A stretch of DNA of 35,691 nt from WANQ01 sp964448055 (GCA_964448055.1 CAYUVB010000016.1:1-35691); one strand, 5' to 3'; positions 26,198-34,084 are shown, counted from the stretch's first letter. Program-made: numbers and translations. The notes: generated by a model from the letters alone, not told the origin.

Positions 26198-26274
26198 GGG
26201 CCCGTAGCTCAGCCAGGTAGAGCGCCGGGCTCATAACCCGGTGGTCGGGGGTTCAAGTCCCCCCGGGCCCACCA
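26198..26274 (+). tRNA. tRNA-Met(CAU)
   Basis: The cloverleaf has acceptor GGGCCCG/CGGGCCC, anticodon stem CCGGG/CCCGG, loop CUCAUAA and T-arm GGGGGUUCAAGUCCCCC, with CCA encoded at 26272-26274. The stem has three consecutive G-C pairs as in initiators, but the G1-C72 acceptor pair argues for elongator Met. A CAU-decoding tRNA-Ile2, which needs agmatidine, remains possible. Confidence 0.88.
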
Positions 26275-26339
26275 GTTTTCTACCCCATACAACTACTCAG
26301 AGAACAATATATTTTATAGATATTAAACTATATCCCTCA

Positions 26340-26440
26340 GAAGGAGGTAAGCCTTAAGGGGGGATGATGTGGAACCCCGAATACTCGATTCCACAGTAGC
26401 CTTCTCTTTGATGAGAGGAGCCCCGCATAACTGACCTCAC
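26340..26440 (+). ncRNA. Candidate structured RNA upstream of translin-like gene
   Basis: About 95 bases, GC-richer than the neighbours, lie 20-25 bases after a TATA-like AATATATTTTATA (26306-26318). GAGGT (26344-26348) pairs with ACCTC (26434-26438), enclosing a hairpin GTGGAA/TTCCAC and a CTCT/AGAG hairpin. ATGATGT (26364-26370), TTGATGA (26408-26414) and CTGA (26431-26434) resemble boxes C, C' and D, but no D' is present. It may be a C/D-like sRNA, a different structured RNA, or a leader of the translin-like mRNA. Confidence 0.4.
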
Positions 26441-26461
26441 TTGATAGGTTTAGGTGGTGTA

Positions 26462-27127
26462 ATGTTGTATAAAATTGAGAAGGGTATAGTTAGTAAAGTA
26501 GATAAAATTCTAGGTGAAGAAGTAGATAGGATAGATAAACAGTTATCTATTAAGGATGAGGTAAGAGAGAAGATAATAAGAATTACGCGTGAGATCATAA
26601 GAGATTCAAGTAACTGTGTATCGAATATACATTTAGGTAGGATTGATGAAGCTAAACAGTTACTAGATAGTCTACGCGATAAGGTTGTTGAGCTAAAGAA
26701 TATTGTTAGAGATCACCCAGACTTGTACTATAGTGGTACAATCTATAATGCTTTATCGGAATATGTTGAATGTTTATCACTTTACTCCATTATTATGGGG
26801 GAAGGTGTTCCAAGGCTAAGCGAGCTAGATATACCTATACCACCCTACCTTCAAGGACTTGGTGATCTTGTTGGAGAACTACGTAGAATAGCATTAGAGA
26901 TGCTTAGGAATGATAGGGTGGATGAAGCACTAGTACTCCTTGACCTCATGGAGACCATATACTATAAACTTAGAAGTCTTCACTACCCAGATGCACTTAC
27001 GCCCGGACTTAGACATAAGGTTGACGTTGCTAGAAGGCTAATAGAGGATACTAAGGCATTAATTATAGATATAGCTAATCGAAGAAAGCTGGAGAGAACC
27101 CTAAAGGAATACATCGGTAAAACTTAG
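26462..27127 (+). CDS. Translin-like protein
   Basis: Translin proteins bind RNA and DNA and in archaea form octamers; with TRAX they form the C3PO nuclease. The 221-residue, almost wholly helical protein matches the archaeal translin family (COG2178 type): EKIIRITREIIRDSSNCVSNIHLGR, then YNALSEYVECLSLYSII, and DYL-like PPYLQGLGDLVGELRRIALEML. ATG 26462 is preferred to TTG 26441 because GGTGGT lies just upstream of it. No catalytic Asp/Glu set of TRAX type can be assigned. It may share the transcript with the upstream structured RNA. Confidence 0.75.
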   Translation: MLYKIEKGIVSKVDKILGEEVDRIDKQLSIKDEVREKIIRITREIIRDSSNCVSNIHLGRIDEAKQLLDSLRDKVVELKNIVRDHPDLYYSGTIYNALSEYVECLSLYSIIMGEGVPRLSELDIPIPPYLQGLGDLVGELRRIALEMLRNDRVDEALVLLDLMETIYYKLRSLHYPDALTPGLRHKVDVARRLIEDTKALIIDIANRRKLERTLKEYIGKT

Positions 27128-27135
27128 GCATAGAG

Positions 27136-27185
27136 CCCATAGTATTAGATGTTATGGGTTTCTAGTTTTCTAGATTTTAAAATAG
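27136..27185 (+). terminator. Hairpin plus T-rich terminator
   Basis: CCCATA (27136-27141) pairs with TATGGG (27153-27158), followed by T-rich stretches (TTTCTAGTTTTC, then TTTTAAAA). It lies just after the translin-like stop. Confidence 0.45.
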
Positions 27186-27264
27186 TATGTTGGGAATCTA
27201 TAAATTTAATTTAGTTTTAGGGAGTCTTATTAACCTCTGCTACATATAATGGTGGGGGAAAGAT

Positions 27265-29172
27265 TTGACTAAAACTTCTCGGGTACGCCTCATCGAGGAA
27301 GACTATGATTATATCGCTATTCTAGAAAAACACTTAGAAAAGAATATGTTAGAGAAACTTCTACGTATACGCGACCCAGAACTACATCGATGGATAGCAG
27401 ATGTTATTAGGATTGCTAAACCAGCTAAAATATACCTCATAACAAGTGAAGAAGATTTCGAATATGTGAGACAAGCTGCTTTACGTAATCGTGAAGAATT
27501 GCCTACACGCTATTCAAAACACACTGTTCATTTTGACGGGCCCAGGGATCTTGCTAGGGATCGTAAAAATACACGTATTCTCTTGCCGGGTGGAGAGAAG
27601 ATACCATTCATAAACACCTATGACCGTGATAAAGGTCTAGAGGAGATCAAAGAACTATTAAAAGACATTATGCACGGTCGTGAGGTGTTCATAGGCTTTT
27701 ATTGTTTTGGGCCCAAAAAGTCGCCGTTCACACTACATGCAGTACAGATCACGGATTCTGCTTATGTAGCGCATAATGAGAACATATTATACCGTGTCTG
27801 CTATGACGAATTCGTTGAAAAAGCACCTGATCTTCACTATGCAAGATTTATACACTCAGCAGGAGAGAAAGATGAGAATGGATGGAGTAAGAATATAGAT
27901 AAAAGGAGAATATACATAGACCTCCATGACTATACGGTGTATAGCGTTAATACACAGTATGGAGGTAATACCATAGGACTAAAGAAACTAATGTTTAGGT
28001 TATGTATATATAAGGGGTATCTTGAAGGATGGCTTTGCGAGCATATGTTCATAACTGGTATACGAGGACCCGGTGACCGGTTAACATATTTCACAGGAGC
28101 TTTCCCAGCGGGTTGTGGTAAAACATCTACAGCATTTATGTCTGACACCATAGTCGGTGATGATTTAGCAATAATAAAACTCGTTGATGGTATACCTCAT
28201 GCAGTAAATCCTGAAATAGGAATGTTCGGTATAATTGATGGAGTAAACCCGCACGACGACCCAGTTCTCTATAAGCTACTAATAGATCCAAACAACGAGA
28301 TTATATTCTCGAATGTATTATTAACTGAGGATGGCGAAGTATGGTGGCATGGTAAGGAAACCCCGCCTAAGCCAGGCATAAACTATGCAGGAAAATGGTG
28401 GCCTGGTAAAAAGGATGAAACAGGAAGAGAAATTAGGCCATCGCATCCCAATGCAAGATTTACTATATCACTACGTGTTTTACCAAGTCTAGACCCAAGA
28501 GTTGATGACCCATTAGGAGTACCCGTAGGTGCAATGATGTTTGGAGGTAGAGATCCAGATACATGGCCTCCAGTTGAGGAGGCGTTCGACTGGGTACACG
28601 GGATTATAACCAAGGCTGCTGCACTTGAGTCAGAGAAAACAGCTGCAATATTAGAAAAGGTAGGTGTAAGAGAATTCAACCCATTCGCAATACTAGACTT
28701 CCTACCTATATCAATAGGAAAGTTTATACAATTACACCTAGACTTCGCGGGAAAAGCGGCAAAGACGCCAAAGATATTTAGTGTCAACTACTTCCTTAAG
28801 GATGAACAAGGACATTACATAGCTGATAAAGTAGACAAGAAAGTATGGCTTAAATGGATGGAACTACGAGTACACGATGATGTAGGTGCTATAAAAACAC
28901 CAACAGGACTTATACCAATATATCAGGACTTAGTAAGGTTATTCAAACAATACTTAGATAAGGAATACTCAGAGCAGAGATACGAGAAAGAATTCACACT
29001 AAGAATCCCTCAACAACTAGCGAAAATAGAAAGAATATGGAGCATATACGAACAGATACCAGATACACCAAGAATATTATTCGAAACCCTACGCCAACAA
29101 AAACAGAGGCTAAAACAGGTACAGGATAAATGGGGTAACTATGTCTCACCATTCAAATTCGACCGTTGTTAA
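27265..29172 (+). CDS. pckG: Phosphoenolpyruvate carboxykinase (GTP)
   Basis: This enzyme converts oxaloacetate and GTP to phosphoenolpyruvate, feeding gluconeogenesis. The 635-residue protein has the GTP-class hallmarks: ARFIHSAGEKDENGWSKN, the P-loop FPAGCGKTSTAFM, the metal site VGDDLAI, FGIIDGVNPHDDP, and MMFGGRDPDTWPPVEEAF. The hyper-reactive Cys is present in the P-loop. The start is TTG at 27265 with GGTGGGGGAAAG just upstream, a strong ribosome-binding site; no ATG lies before the conserved N-terminus. The same window encodes FBP aldolase/phosphatase and triosephosphate isomerase. Confidence 0.97.
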   Translation: MTKTSRVRLIEEDYDYIAILEKHLEKNMLEKLLRIRDPELHRWIADVIRIAKPAKIYLITSEEDFEYVRQAALRNREELPTRYSKHTVHFDGPRDLARDRKNTRILLPGGEKIPFINTYDRDKGLEEIKELLKDIMHGREVFIGFYCFGPKKSPFTLHAVQITDSAYVAHNENILYRVCYDEFVEKAPDLHYARFIHSAGEKDENGWSKNIDKRRIYIDLHDYTVYSVNTQYGGNTIGLKKLMFRLCIYKGYLEGWLCEHMFITGIRGPGDRLTYFTGAFPAGCGKTSTAFMSDTIVGDDLAIIKLVDGIPHAVNPEIGMFGIIDGVNPHDDPVLYKLLIDPNNEIIFSNVLLTEDGEVWWHGKETPPKPGINYAGKWWPGKKDETGREIRPSHPNARFTISLRVLPSLDPRVDDPLGVPVGAMMFGGRDPDTWPPVEEAFDWVHGIITKAAALESEKTAAILEKVGVREFNPFAILDFLPISIGKFIQLHLDFAGKAAKTPKIFSVNYFLKDEQGHYIADKVDKKVWLKWMELRVHDDVGAIKTPTGLIPIYQDLVRLFKQYLDKEYSEQRYEKEFTLRIPQQLAKIERIWSIYEQIPDTPRILFETLRQQKQRLKQVQDKWGNYVSPFKFDRC

Positions 29173-29409
29173 TTAAAACAGAACCCGTCAAAGATACCCA
29201 GTAAGCATAACACCACTATATAAGATAATCCAAGTACTATAATAATAAGTAAACAAATTAATGTCTATATTAATACTTTTTAATATACTCCTTAAGCTCA
29301 TCATAGATTACCGATAGTTTAAGTATACATTTTCTCTTAAGAGACAACTAGATTTTAACCCCTAAAACCTACTTCTAAGTACGTATATACTGTAGAGGTG
29401 TTCTTGTTT

Positions 29410-29601
29410 ATGCCGTTTATACGTAGAAAAAGAAAACTCCCCCTAAGAGTAAGAAGACCTTATGTCTACTCCACCAATAACAATAGACCGTGATAAACCT
29501 GTAGAGAAAGCAGCAAAACTAATGTATGAGAACAATATCGGGAGCGTAATAGTAGTAGACAAAGACGGTAAAATAGAAGGTATTCTCACTGAGAGGGACA
29601 T
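29410..29601 (+). pseudogene. CBS-domain protein, frameshifted and cut by assembly gap
   Basis: The frame from ATG 29410 starts MPFIRRKRKLPLRVR, then loses the family sequence. Deleting one A around 29451-29457 would give VRDLMSTPPITIDRDKPVEKA, the standard start of a CBS domain, continuing NNIGSVIVVDKDGKIEGILTERD to the gap. Translation from the ATG at 29462 also covers this domain start, but it drops the conserved VRDL residues. CBS domains sense adenosine nucleotides. A TATA-like GTATATA (about 29382-29388) and GAGGTG precede ATG 29410. True mutation and base error near a contig end are both possible. Confidence 0.65.
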
Positions 29602-29701
29602 NNNNNNNNNNNNNNNNNNNNNNNNNNNNNNNNNNNNNNNNNNNNNNNNNNNNNNNNNNNNNNNNNNNNNNNNNNNNNNNNNNNNNNNNNNNNNNNNNNN
29701 N
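29602..29701. other. Assembly gap of 100 N between CBS and HAD genes
   Basis: There are exactly 100 N, a placeholder of unknown true length. The flanks share no visible overlap, unlike the first gap. Both adjacent genes are cut. Confidence 0.97.
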
Positions 29702-30224
29702 AGCTTCCTACTATTATCGTCCTAATACCTAGGCTTCTTCCTGCCTCCAAGTCTATAGCATTATCTCCTATGAATACTACTTCCCCTGCATTTACTCTAA
29801 GCCTTTCTAGCACTAGTAGTAGCTGTAAGCGTCTATCAGCTACGTCATCACGTGTAATTACTAAGTCAAATAACCCGCTTATGCCCATACGGTCTAATAA
29901 GGGCTTAGTAGTCCTCCAAGAACGAAGAGTAACTAACACCAACTTGTACCCACAAACTCCGAGCTCTGCAAGTAGTCTGTGTATATCTCTAGGATATCTA
30001 GCTGAATCAATGCTATCAAGTTCAGCTTCTTCAATAATCCTTAAAGCCTCACTAAATCTCCATCCAAGACTCTTAAACCTCATAACCATGGTTGCTAAGG
30101 GCTTTAAGCATACATTCCTGCTAATACCAAGGATCTTTCTAACCTTTTCCCTAACGAGATCCCAGTCTATATTTGTCTCAGCTAATGTGCCATCGAGATC
30201 TAATATTATAATATTCTCTTTCAT
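29702..30224 (-). CDS. HAD-superfamily phosphatase, C-terminus lost in gap
   Basis: A haloacid dehalogenase-type hydrolase, probably acting on a small phosphate ester. Motif I DLDGTLAE (residues 9-16, nucleophile Asp), motif II LVTLRSW with Thr, and the motif III/IV stretch VVFIGDNAIDLEAGRSLGIRTIIV are all seen. The four-helix cap of phosphoglycolate-phosphatase type lies between motifs I and II. About 174 residues are visible before the N run; only a short C-terminal tail should be missing. A minus-strand TATA-like GATATATAG (about 30264-30272) sits upstream. Substrate is unknown. Confidence 0.85.
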
Positions 30225-30685
30225 GGTCTACTAATCCGTGTTATGCGATGTTATTGTGGAACTATATATCTATGCTGGTCTTAGACTTATGGTGCATGTG
30301 TGTTCTTGCTTTATACTTGTTTCAAGTTTTCAGTCTATTAATTATCTTTATAGTACAAGAGTCTTCAGCTAATACTATCTAAGGTAATTATAGTCTAATA
30401 TTTACACGTTGTATAGGTGAGTTAGGGGATAGTAGGTTTCAGTTACTATATAATACCATTAGATACTTGTATACTTGCACCAGTTTCAAGGCAACAATCC
30501 TTGAGTCATGGTTTTCCCTAGCCTATCTTGCCTGTAATATTAAAGTATATCCATGTAAGCATGGTTATTAGTAAGTCAACACTATTATGTATATCTGTAG
30601 GAGATCTTTATTCCCTCCAGCTGATTCTATCCATTAAAGGAGAATAGTATACAAGTCTATTTGAGTAAGGACCTAGACCTAAATC
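30225..30685. other. Non-coding stretch of 460 bases
   Basis: Apart from the HAD promoter at the left edge, I see no conserved frame, tRNA, repeat array or box C/D pattern. The minus strand here is where the missing C-terminal half of pyrD should lie, but no recognisable remnant remains. Confidence 0.6.
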
Positions 30686-31138
30686 TTAAGGTGTACGCAG
30701 AATATTAGTTATATAATGATTATTGTAACTAGGTATACCTTGACCTAGTGTTCTAACACCATTCTCCTCTAAATGCAATGTAAGCTCAACGTACTCCTTG
30801 ATACTCTTGCCAGCAATACTAACTATCACATAGGAGTCGTGCTCCCTAGCAACCCTTACAAGACCAGGCAACTCCTCCAAGAACACGTCAATCCCGGGAT
30901 TCCGGAGTCCAACAGCATTAATGTAGCCGTAGGGAAGTCTAACAATACTTGGCGGAGGATGACCCCTCCTAGGCTCAACCGTAATAGTCTTAGTAGTAAC
31001 AGCGCCAACACCCTCCCTAATAAAAGCCATAAGAGCCCTTACACCAGGAATACCAGACGCAATAACCAAGGGATTCTTCGAGACAACACCCTTAGCCAAC
31101 CCAACAGACAAGTCAACCAAGACGTAGAACCCTCCCAC
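30686..31138 (-). pseudogene. pyrD: Truncated dihydroorotate dehydrogenase (pyrD)
   Basis: This is the N-terminal part of class 1B dihydroorotate dehydrogenase, the fourth step of pyrimidine synthesis. NPLVIASGIPGV, VREGVG-like IREGVGAVTTKTITVEPRRGHPPP, RLPYGYINAVGLRNPG and the VSIAGKSIKEYVEL strand are well preserved. The chain then ends after a non-family tail (RTLGQGIPSYNNHY), at 150 of about 300 expected residues. The ELNLSCPH substrate-loop region and FMN phosphate-binding strands are missing. It cannot be a working enzyme, and either an intact copy lies elsewhere or the pathway relies on another gene. Confidence 0.85.
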
Positions 31139-31463
31139 AACACGCTTAGTATAGAATAAGTCTCCAAGTAACTATTTCTACATTTCCCCCAACCAGGCCA
31201 CAACCAGACCAAACACTCAGCCAACAGCAATCGGAAGGAATAGTCTATTTAGGGAACGAGTATTTCAGCTTAAGGTATGCTCTAATCCTGGGCAATTACA
31301 TGGGAGTCTATGGCAAAACCTGTGTTGAGGGCTTCAAGTGCTCAGGGAAGCTTACCTTAATTAACGGTAATGTTTAATCAAGTATTCAGCTAGCCTATGT
31401 AGGCCTCGTCGTTAAGGTTATTGAGGCCTCATCATATAATACTGTACTTGTAGGTGGTGGTCC
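31139..31463. other. Intergenic stretch with possible ORF remnant
   Basis: A plus-strand frame open from about 31155 to 31378 (IVYLGNEYFSLRYALILGN and onward, ending LTLINGNV) lacks a start codon and is not recognised. It may be the tail of a decayed gene. The right part holds an inverted repeat and TATA box for the toxin-antitoxin genes. Confidence 0.35.
31401..31441 (+). promoter_or_regulatory. Inverted repeat and TATA box before toxin-antitoxin pair
   Basis: AGGCCTC (31401-31407) and GAGGCCT (31423-31429) are perfect inverted repeats with a 15-base spacer, immediately followed by the TATA-like CATATAATA (about 31433-31441). This arrangement fits a promoter autoregulated by the antitoxin. 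Confidence 0.45.
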
Positions 31464-31535
31464 CTGGAGGCAGAATCACTAGAACTAGCCCAAATACTCC
31501 ACAGTGAGCGTGTCCCATACAAGGATAAGGAGAGG

Positions 31536-31730
31536 TTGTTCACGGTTCTAGGCCTCCTCCTATCAAACCGTATATCCCTTGGCAAGGCAGCTGAGCTACT
31601 AGGACTACGCATAGACCAGTTATGGATTCTCCTAAGAAAACTAGGCATAGAGTACACCATCTACAATGACGAAGAGGTTGAGGAAGAACTTGAAGCCTAC
31701 CAAAGAGTCTTCGAGGAAAGCCGTACTTAA
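31536..31730 (+). CDS. UPF0175-family antitoxin
   Basis: This small protein of the UPF0175 family is the usual partner of DUF3368 PIN toxins in archaea. The conserved core is LSNRISLGKAAELLGLRIDQ followed by LLRKLGIEYTIYNDEEVEEE. The TTG at 31536 gives 64 residues, but sequence with coding character (SLELAQILHSERVPYKDKERL) continues upstream in the same frame to about 31464 without any ATG, GTG or TTG. A CTG start at 31464 close to the predicted transcript start, or 5' damage, could explain this. It overlaps the PIN gene by 65 bases. Confidence 0.7.
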   Translation: MFTVLGLLLSNRISLGKAAELLGLRIDQLWILLRKLGIEYTIYNDEEVEEELEAYQRVFEESRT

Positions 31731-32253
31731 CACCCCGCCAATAATAGTCTTAACAAGGCTCAACCTACTAGAAGAAGCCATCAAGCTATTCGACGAAGTA
31801 GAAATCCCTCGCGGAGTCCTAAAGGAGTTAGAGAGAAGAAAAGACGATGTATACGAGAAAGTACTGAGACTCATCAACGAGAACAAGGTTAAGCTAGAAG
31901 ACATAGAACACGTCTTCCCACGCCTCGGCCTAGGAGAATCATCTACAATAATACTTGCACTAAAACACAATAAGATAACCGTACTAGACGACCGTAAAGC
32001 CCGACGCCTAGCACGTGAACTAGGACTAGAAGTTATAGGCTCACTCGCCATACTACGTAGACTAATAGATAAAGGCGTAATCAAGGAAAACCCCGAGCTA
32101 CTCTACATCAAACTAGTAGAGATAGGCTTCTACATAGACCATAAAACATACAACAAAATATTCAGAAAACAAGACCAAAACCAGCAAAAAAGCCCCCCCA
32201 ACAAACAATACCCAACAAAAACTCAGCCAGCCTCGGCTAGGAGAGTTGTCTAA
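31666..32253 (+). CDS. DUF3368 PIN-domain toxin candidate
   Basis: PIN toxins are RNases, often cutting tRNA. The domain runs from about residue 20: LNTPPIIVLTRLNLLEEAIKLF, VEIPRGVLKEL, GLGESSTIILAL, ITVLDDRKARRLARELGLEVIGSLAILRRL, matching DUF3368. In the first position the expected catalytic Asp is Asn (VLNTPP), while the later Glu (GES) and Asp pair (LDD) are kept. The C-terminus has a Gln/Lys/Pro-rich tail of about 30 residues. The ATG at 31666 lies inside the antitoxin; no start closer to the domain is available. Activity may be reduced or lost. Confidence 0.75.
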   Translation: MTKRLRKNLKPTKESSRKAVLNTPPIIVLTRLNLLEEAIKLFDEVEIPRGVLKELERRKDDVYEKVLRLINENKVKLEDIEHVFPRLGLGESSTIILALKHNKITVLDDRKARRLARELGLEVIGSLAILRRLIDKGVIKENPELLYIKLVEIGFYIDHKTYNKIFRKQDQNQQKSPPNKQYPTKTQPASARRVV

Positions 32254-32291
32254 GGTCAAGGCTACACTAGGCTCTAAGGCAACCATGTCTC

Positions 32292-32309
32292 CCTAGTCGA
32301 TCCACTAGG
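32292..32309. promoter_or_regulatory. Inverted repeat upstream of second antitoxin
   Basis: CCTAGT (32292-32297) and ACTAGG (32304-32309) form a perfect inverted repeat with a 6-base spacer, 46-63 bases before the second UPF0175 gene. It may be an operator. Its sequence differs from the repeat before the first pair. Confidence 0.35.
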
Positions 32310-32354
32310 TTTATCACTACCTTAATACTAGTTTAACCAGTGGGTACCAGCAAC

Positions 32355-32636
32355 ATGGTGTATACGAGTAAACGAGTAGTAATCGAGCTCCCCCCAGGCA
32401 TCCGTCTACCACCAGGTGAAGTGGAATCCAGGATCCGGGTCGAACTAGCCATACGTCTCTACGAGAAACACATAGTATCCTTTGGGCAGGCCCGGAGAAT
32501 AGCCGGGATCCCCAAGTGGGATTTCCTTGAACTACTTGCACGTGAAGGCATACCCATACACTACGACACCGAAGACCTAGAAGAAGACCTAAAGCAAGCA
32601 GAGAAAACACTAATCCCACGACAACACCACTGCTAA
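32355..32636 (+). CDS. UPF0175-family antitoxin without partner toxin
   Basis: A 93-residue UPF0175 protein: VVIELPPGIRLPPGEVESRI, then VELAIRLYEKHIVSFGQARRIAG, WDFLELLAREGIPIHYD, and an acidic helix EDLEEDLKQAEK. Start at ATG 32355, or GTG 32340 five codons earlier. No PIN or other toxin frame follows; instead a decayed HerA-like fragment begins on the opposite strand 18 bases later. It is therefore an orphan, possibly protecting against a toxin elsewhere or left after toxin loss. Confidence 0.8.
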   Translation: MVYTSKRVVIELPPGIRLPPGEVESRIRVELAIRLYEKHIVSFGQARRIAGIPKWDFLELLAREGIPIHYDTEDLEEDLKQAEKTLIPRQHHC

Positions 32637-32654
32637 AACAACCCTCCCTAACCC

Positions 32655-32933
32655 TCAACCAGCCTCCACCAAGAAAACCATCCGGGAAGCCAAGCCACCG
32701 CCAACCCTGCCACCAGCAAACACTAATTCGACGACACATCTTCCACGAGCAAGCAGGTCAACAACCAAGCCAACATCACCACCCATGCCCCGGGAGACAA
32801 ACTCCTTATCAACTGGATGAGTCAGGGAGCCAACAACCTTAAACGCAATATTACGCAACACATCCCCAGGGAAATGAGCCAAACCCTGACTACTCAACAC
32901 AACACTAACACTGAAGTCTCTGGTAACAAGTAT
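32655..32933 (-). pseudogene. C-terminal remnant of a HerA-like ATPase
   Basis: About 93 residues closely resemble the end of the intact ATPase at 34085-35473: SVVLSSQGLAHFPGDVLRN against GVVLSSQGIAHFPSDVLRN, then AFKVVGSLTHPVDKEF against AFKIIGTLTYSMDKEY, and LASRMVFLVE against LSRMIFLVE. The match ends upstream near 32933 where an in-frame stop appears, so Walker A and B are gone. It lies in inverted orientation to the intact gene and is overlapped by the end of the homing endonuclease frame. It is a decayed paralogue, not a gene. Confidence 0.85.
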
Positions 32934-33934
32934 GGTATAGCATTATAGCATATGATATCCGTGTATCTTAGTATGTGAGTATGATAAAGGGAGGGGGAGG
33001 GGTCTTCTTTTCTTTTGGGTCTCTTAACCTTCTTCTCTATGACTCCATTACGGGTTATGATGTATGCTTTCTTATCCTTGTATGCTTGTTCAGCTTGCTT
33101 AATGTACTCGCGTACTTGTAATCTTATCAGTAGGCATATTTTGTCTCTTAGGTTGGCTATAGGCTGTGGTTTCCAAGGTATCGTTGATACAATGTGCTTT
33201 ATTGTTATTTTCGCCTTCGTTATTTTCTCCCAATGTTTCATGTATGGTAGTATTGTTAGGAGAAATCTTACTATCATTGGATAAGAAGCAGTTGCTAGCT
33301 CGTATACCACTAGCTTTCCCTTCCAAGGTCTCTTAAGTTGTGGACTCCTATCCTTCCCCAATCTAAGTTTTATCCCATACTTAAGCCATAGTCTACGTAG
33401 TGCTTCAAGCAATTCCTTATCAGCGTTATAGATAGCTACTCTTGGCTCAAACCTTGGCCTATAATTCATTCTTTTCCTCCTAACAATAGCAAGCGATATT
33501 CCTCCATCACTATCAAGTAATCCAGCCGTAAAAGCTGCTAGGAGATCCTTTGATTCTGCATAGAACAATGTAGCTCTTGGTCCTTTAACAGCTAGTGTCT
33601 CAGCTATTTCAGCTGATATCCATGCATAGATGTTCCACTTATACGGTGTTGCACCACCACGAACTGGGTACTTCCTAATCTTACCGTCGATGCTTAGGGG
33701 TAGGAATCCTTCAACAAAGGCTCTCTCCATGGCTGGATGCGTTGTAGATACTTGTGCCCTCCATAGATGTTGGCTTCGCTTATCCTTGACTAGGGTAACA
33801 TCACCTAATACTAGTCCGTGGGCATAGGCTATTTGTATTGGGTGGACTTTATGTGGGAAAAAATTATGTGTTTCACCCTCCCCCTCCCATATTGGGGGTC
33901 TGGGGCTTTGCCCTCCCGGAGGGGCACGGCTCAT
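32894..33934 (-). CDS. LAGLIDADG homing endonuclease
   Basis: The protein has two LAGLIDADG helices: AYAHGLVLGDVTLVKD (P1) and AAFTAGLLDSDGGISL (P2), each ending in the catalytic acidic residue (Asp). Between and after them are basic beta-sheet DNA-binding regions (RGGATPYKWNIYAWIS; RMNYRPRFEPRVAIYNADKELLEALRRLW). The frame is open from 34063, but the first 43 codons read the GC-rich repeat segment. ATG 33934 with GGTGGAAGA upstream is the best start, giving about 346 residues. The C-terminal few residues run out of frame over the HerA remnant, so the natural end may have been lost. Free-standing, intron or intein origin is unresolved; no splicing motifs are seen. Confidence 0.82.
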   Translation of the reverse strand: MSRAPPGGQSPRPPIWEGEGETHNFFPHKVHPIQIAYAHGLVLGDVTLVKDKRSQHLWRAQVSTTHPAMERAFVEGFLPLSIDGKIRKYPVRGGATPYKWNIYAWISAEIAETLAVKGPRATLFYAESKDLLAAFTAGLLDSDGGISLAIVRRKRMNYRPRFEPRVAIYNADKELLEALRRLWLKYGIKLRLGKDRSPQLKRPWKGKLVVYELATASYPMIVRFLLTILPYMKHWEKITKAKITIKHIVSTIPWKPQPIANLRDKICLLIRLQVREYIKQAEQAYKDKKAYIITRNGVIEKKVKRPKRKEDPSPSLYHTHILRYTDIICYNAIPYLLPETSVLVLC

Positions 33935-34050
33935 TCTTCCACCCCCTAGCCTTGGGGGCATGCGGGGGTGACGGTTTCGCCCCAGACCCCCTACAACAAA
34001 AACTTCTAGCGCCGTGTTGCCCTCCGGGAGGGTTGCCGTCACCCTGTCCG
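33875..34050. repeat. GC-rich segment with interlocking inverted repeats
   Basis: This segment is strikingly GC-rich against AT-rich flanks. GGGGGTCTGGGGC (33894-33906) is the exact reverse complement of 33979-33991. CCCTCCCGGAGGG (33911-33923) is the reverse complement of 34020-34032, extended by CACGGC (33925-33930) with GCCGTG (34011-34016). GGGTGACGG (33966-33974) matches CCGTCACCC (34036-34044), and CACCCCC (33940-33946) matches GGGGGTG (33964-33970). It could be a structured RNA, a small non-autonomous element, or a foreign insertion. Confidence 0.75.
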
Positions 34051-34084
34051 CCCAATAATACATCGAGTATTTTTAACAGGTCGC

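Noticed and set aside
32317..32739. Minus-strand frame of 140 codons over the second antitoxin
   Set aside because: Trp/Gly/Val-rich composition and antisense position to a recognised UPF0175 protein mark it as a shadow.
33934..34063. N-terminal 43 codons of the homing endonuclease frame
   Set aside because: They translate the GC-rich repeat block into a Gly/Pro/Arg-rich stretch with no family similarity; ATG 33934 with its upstream GGTGG is preferred.
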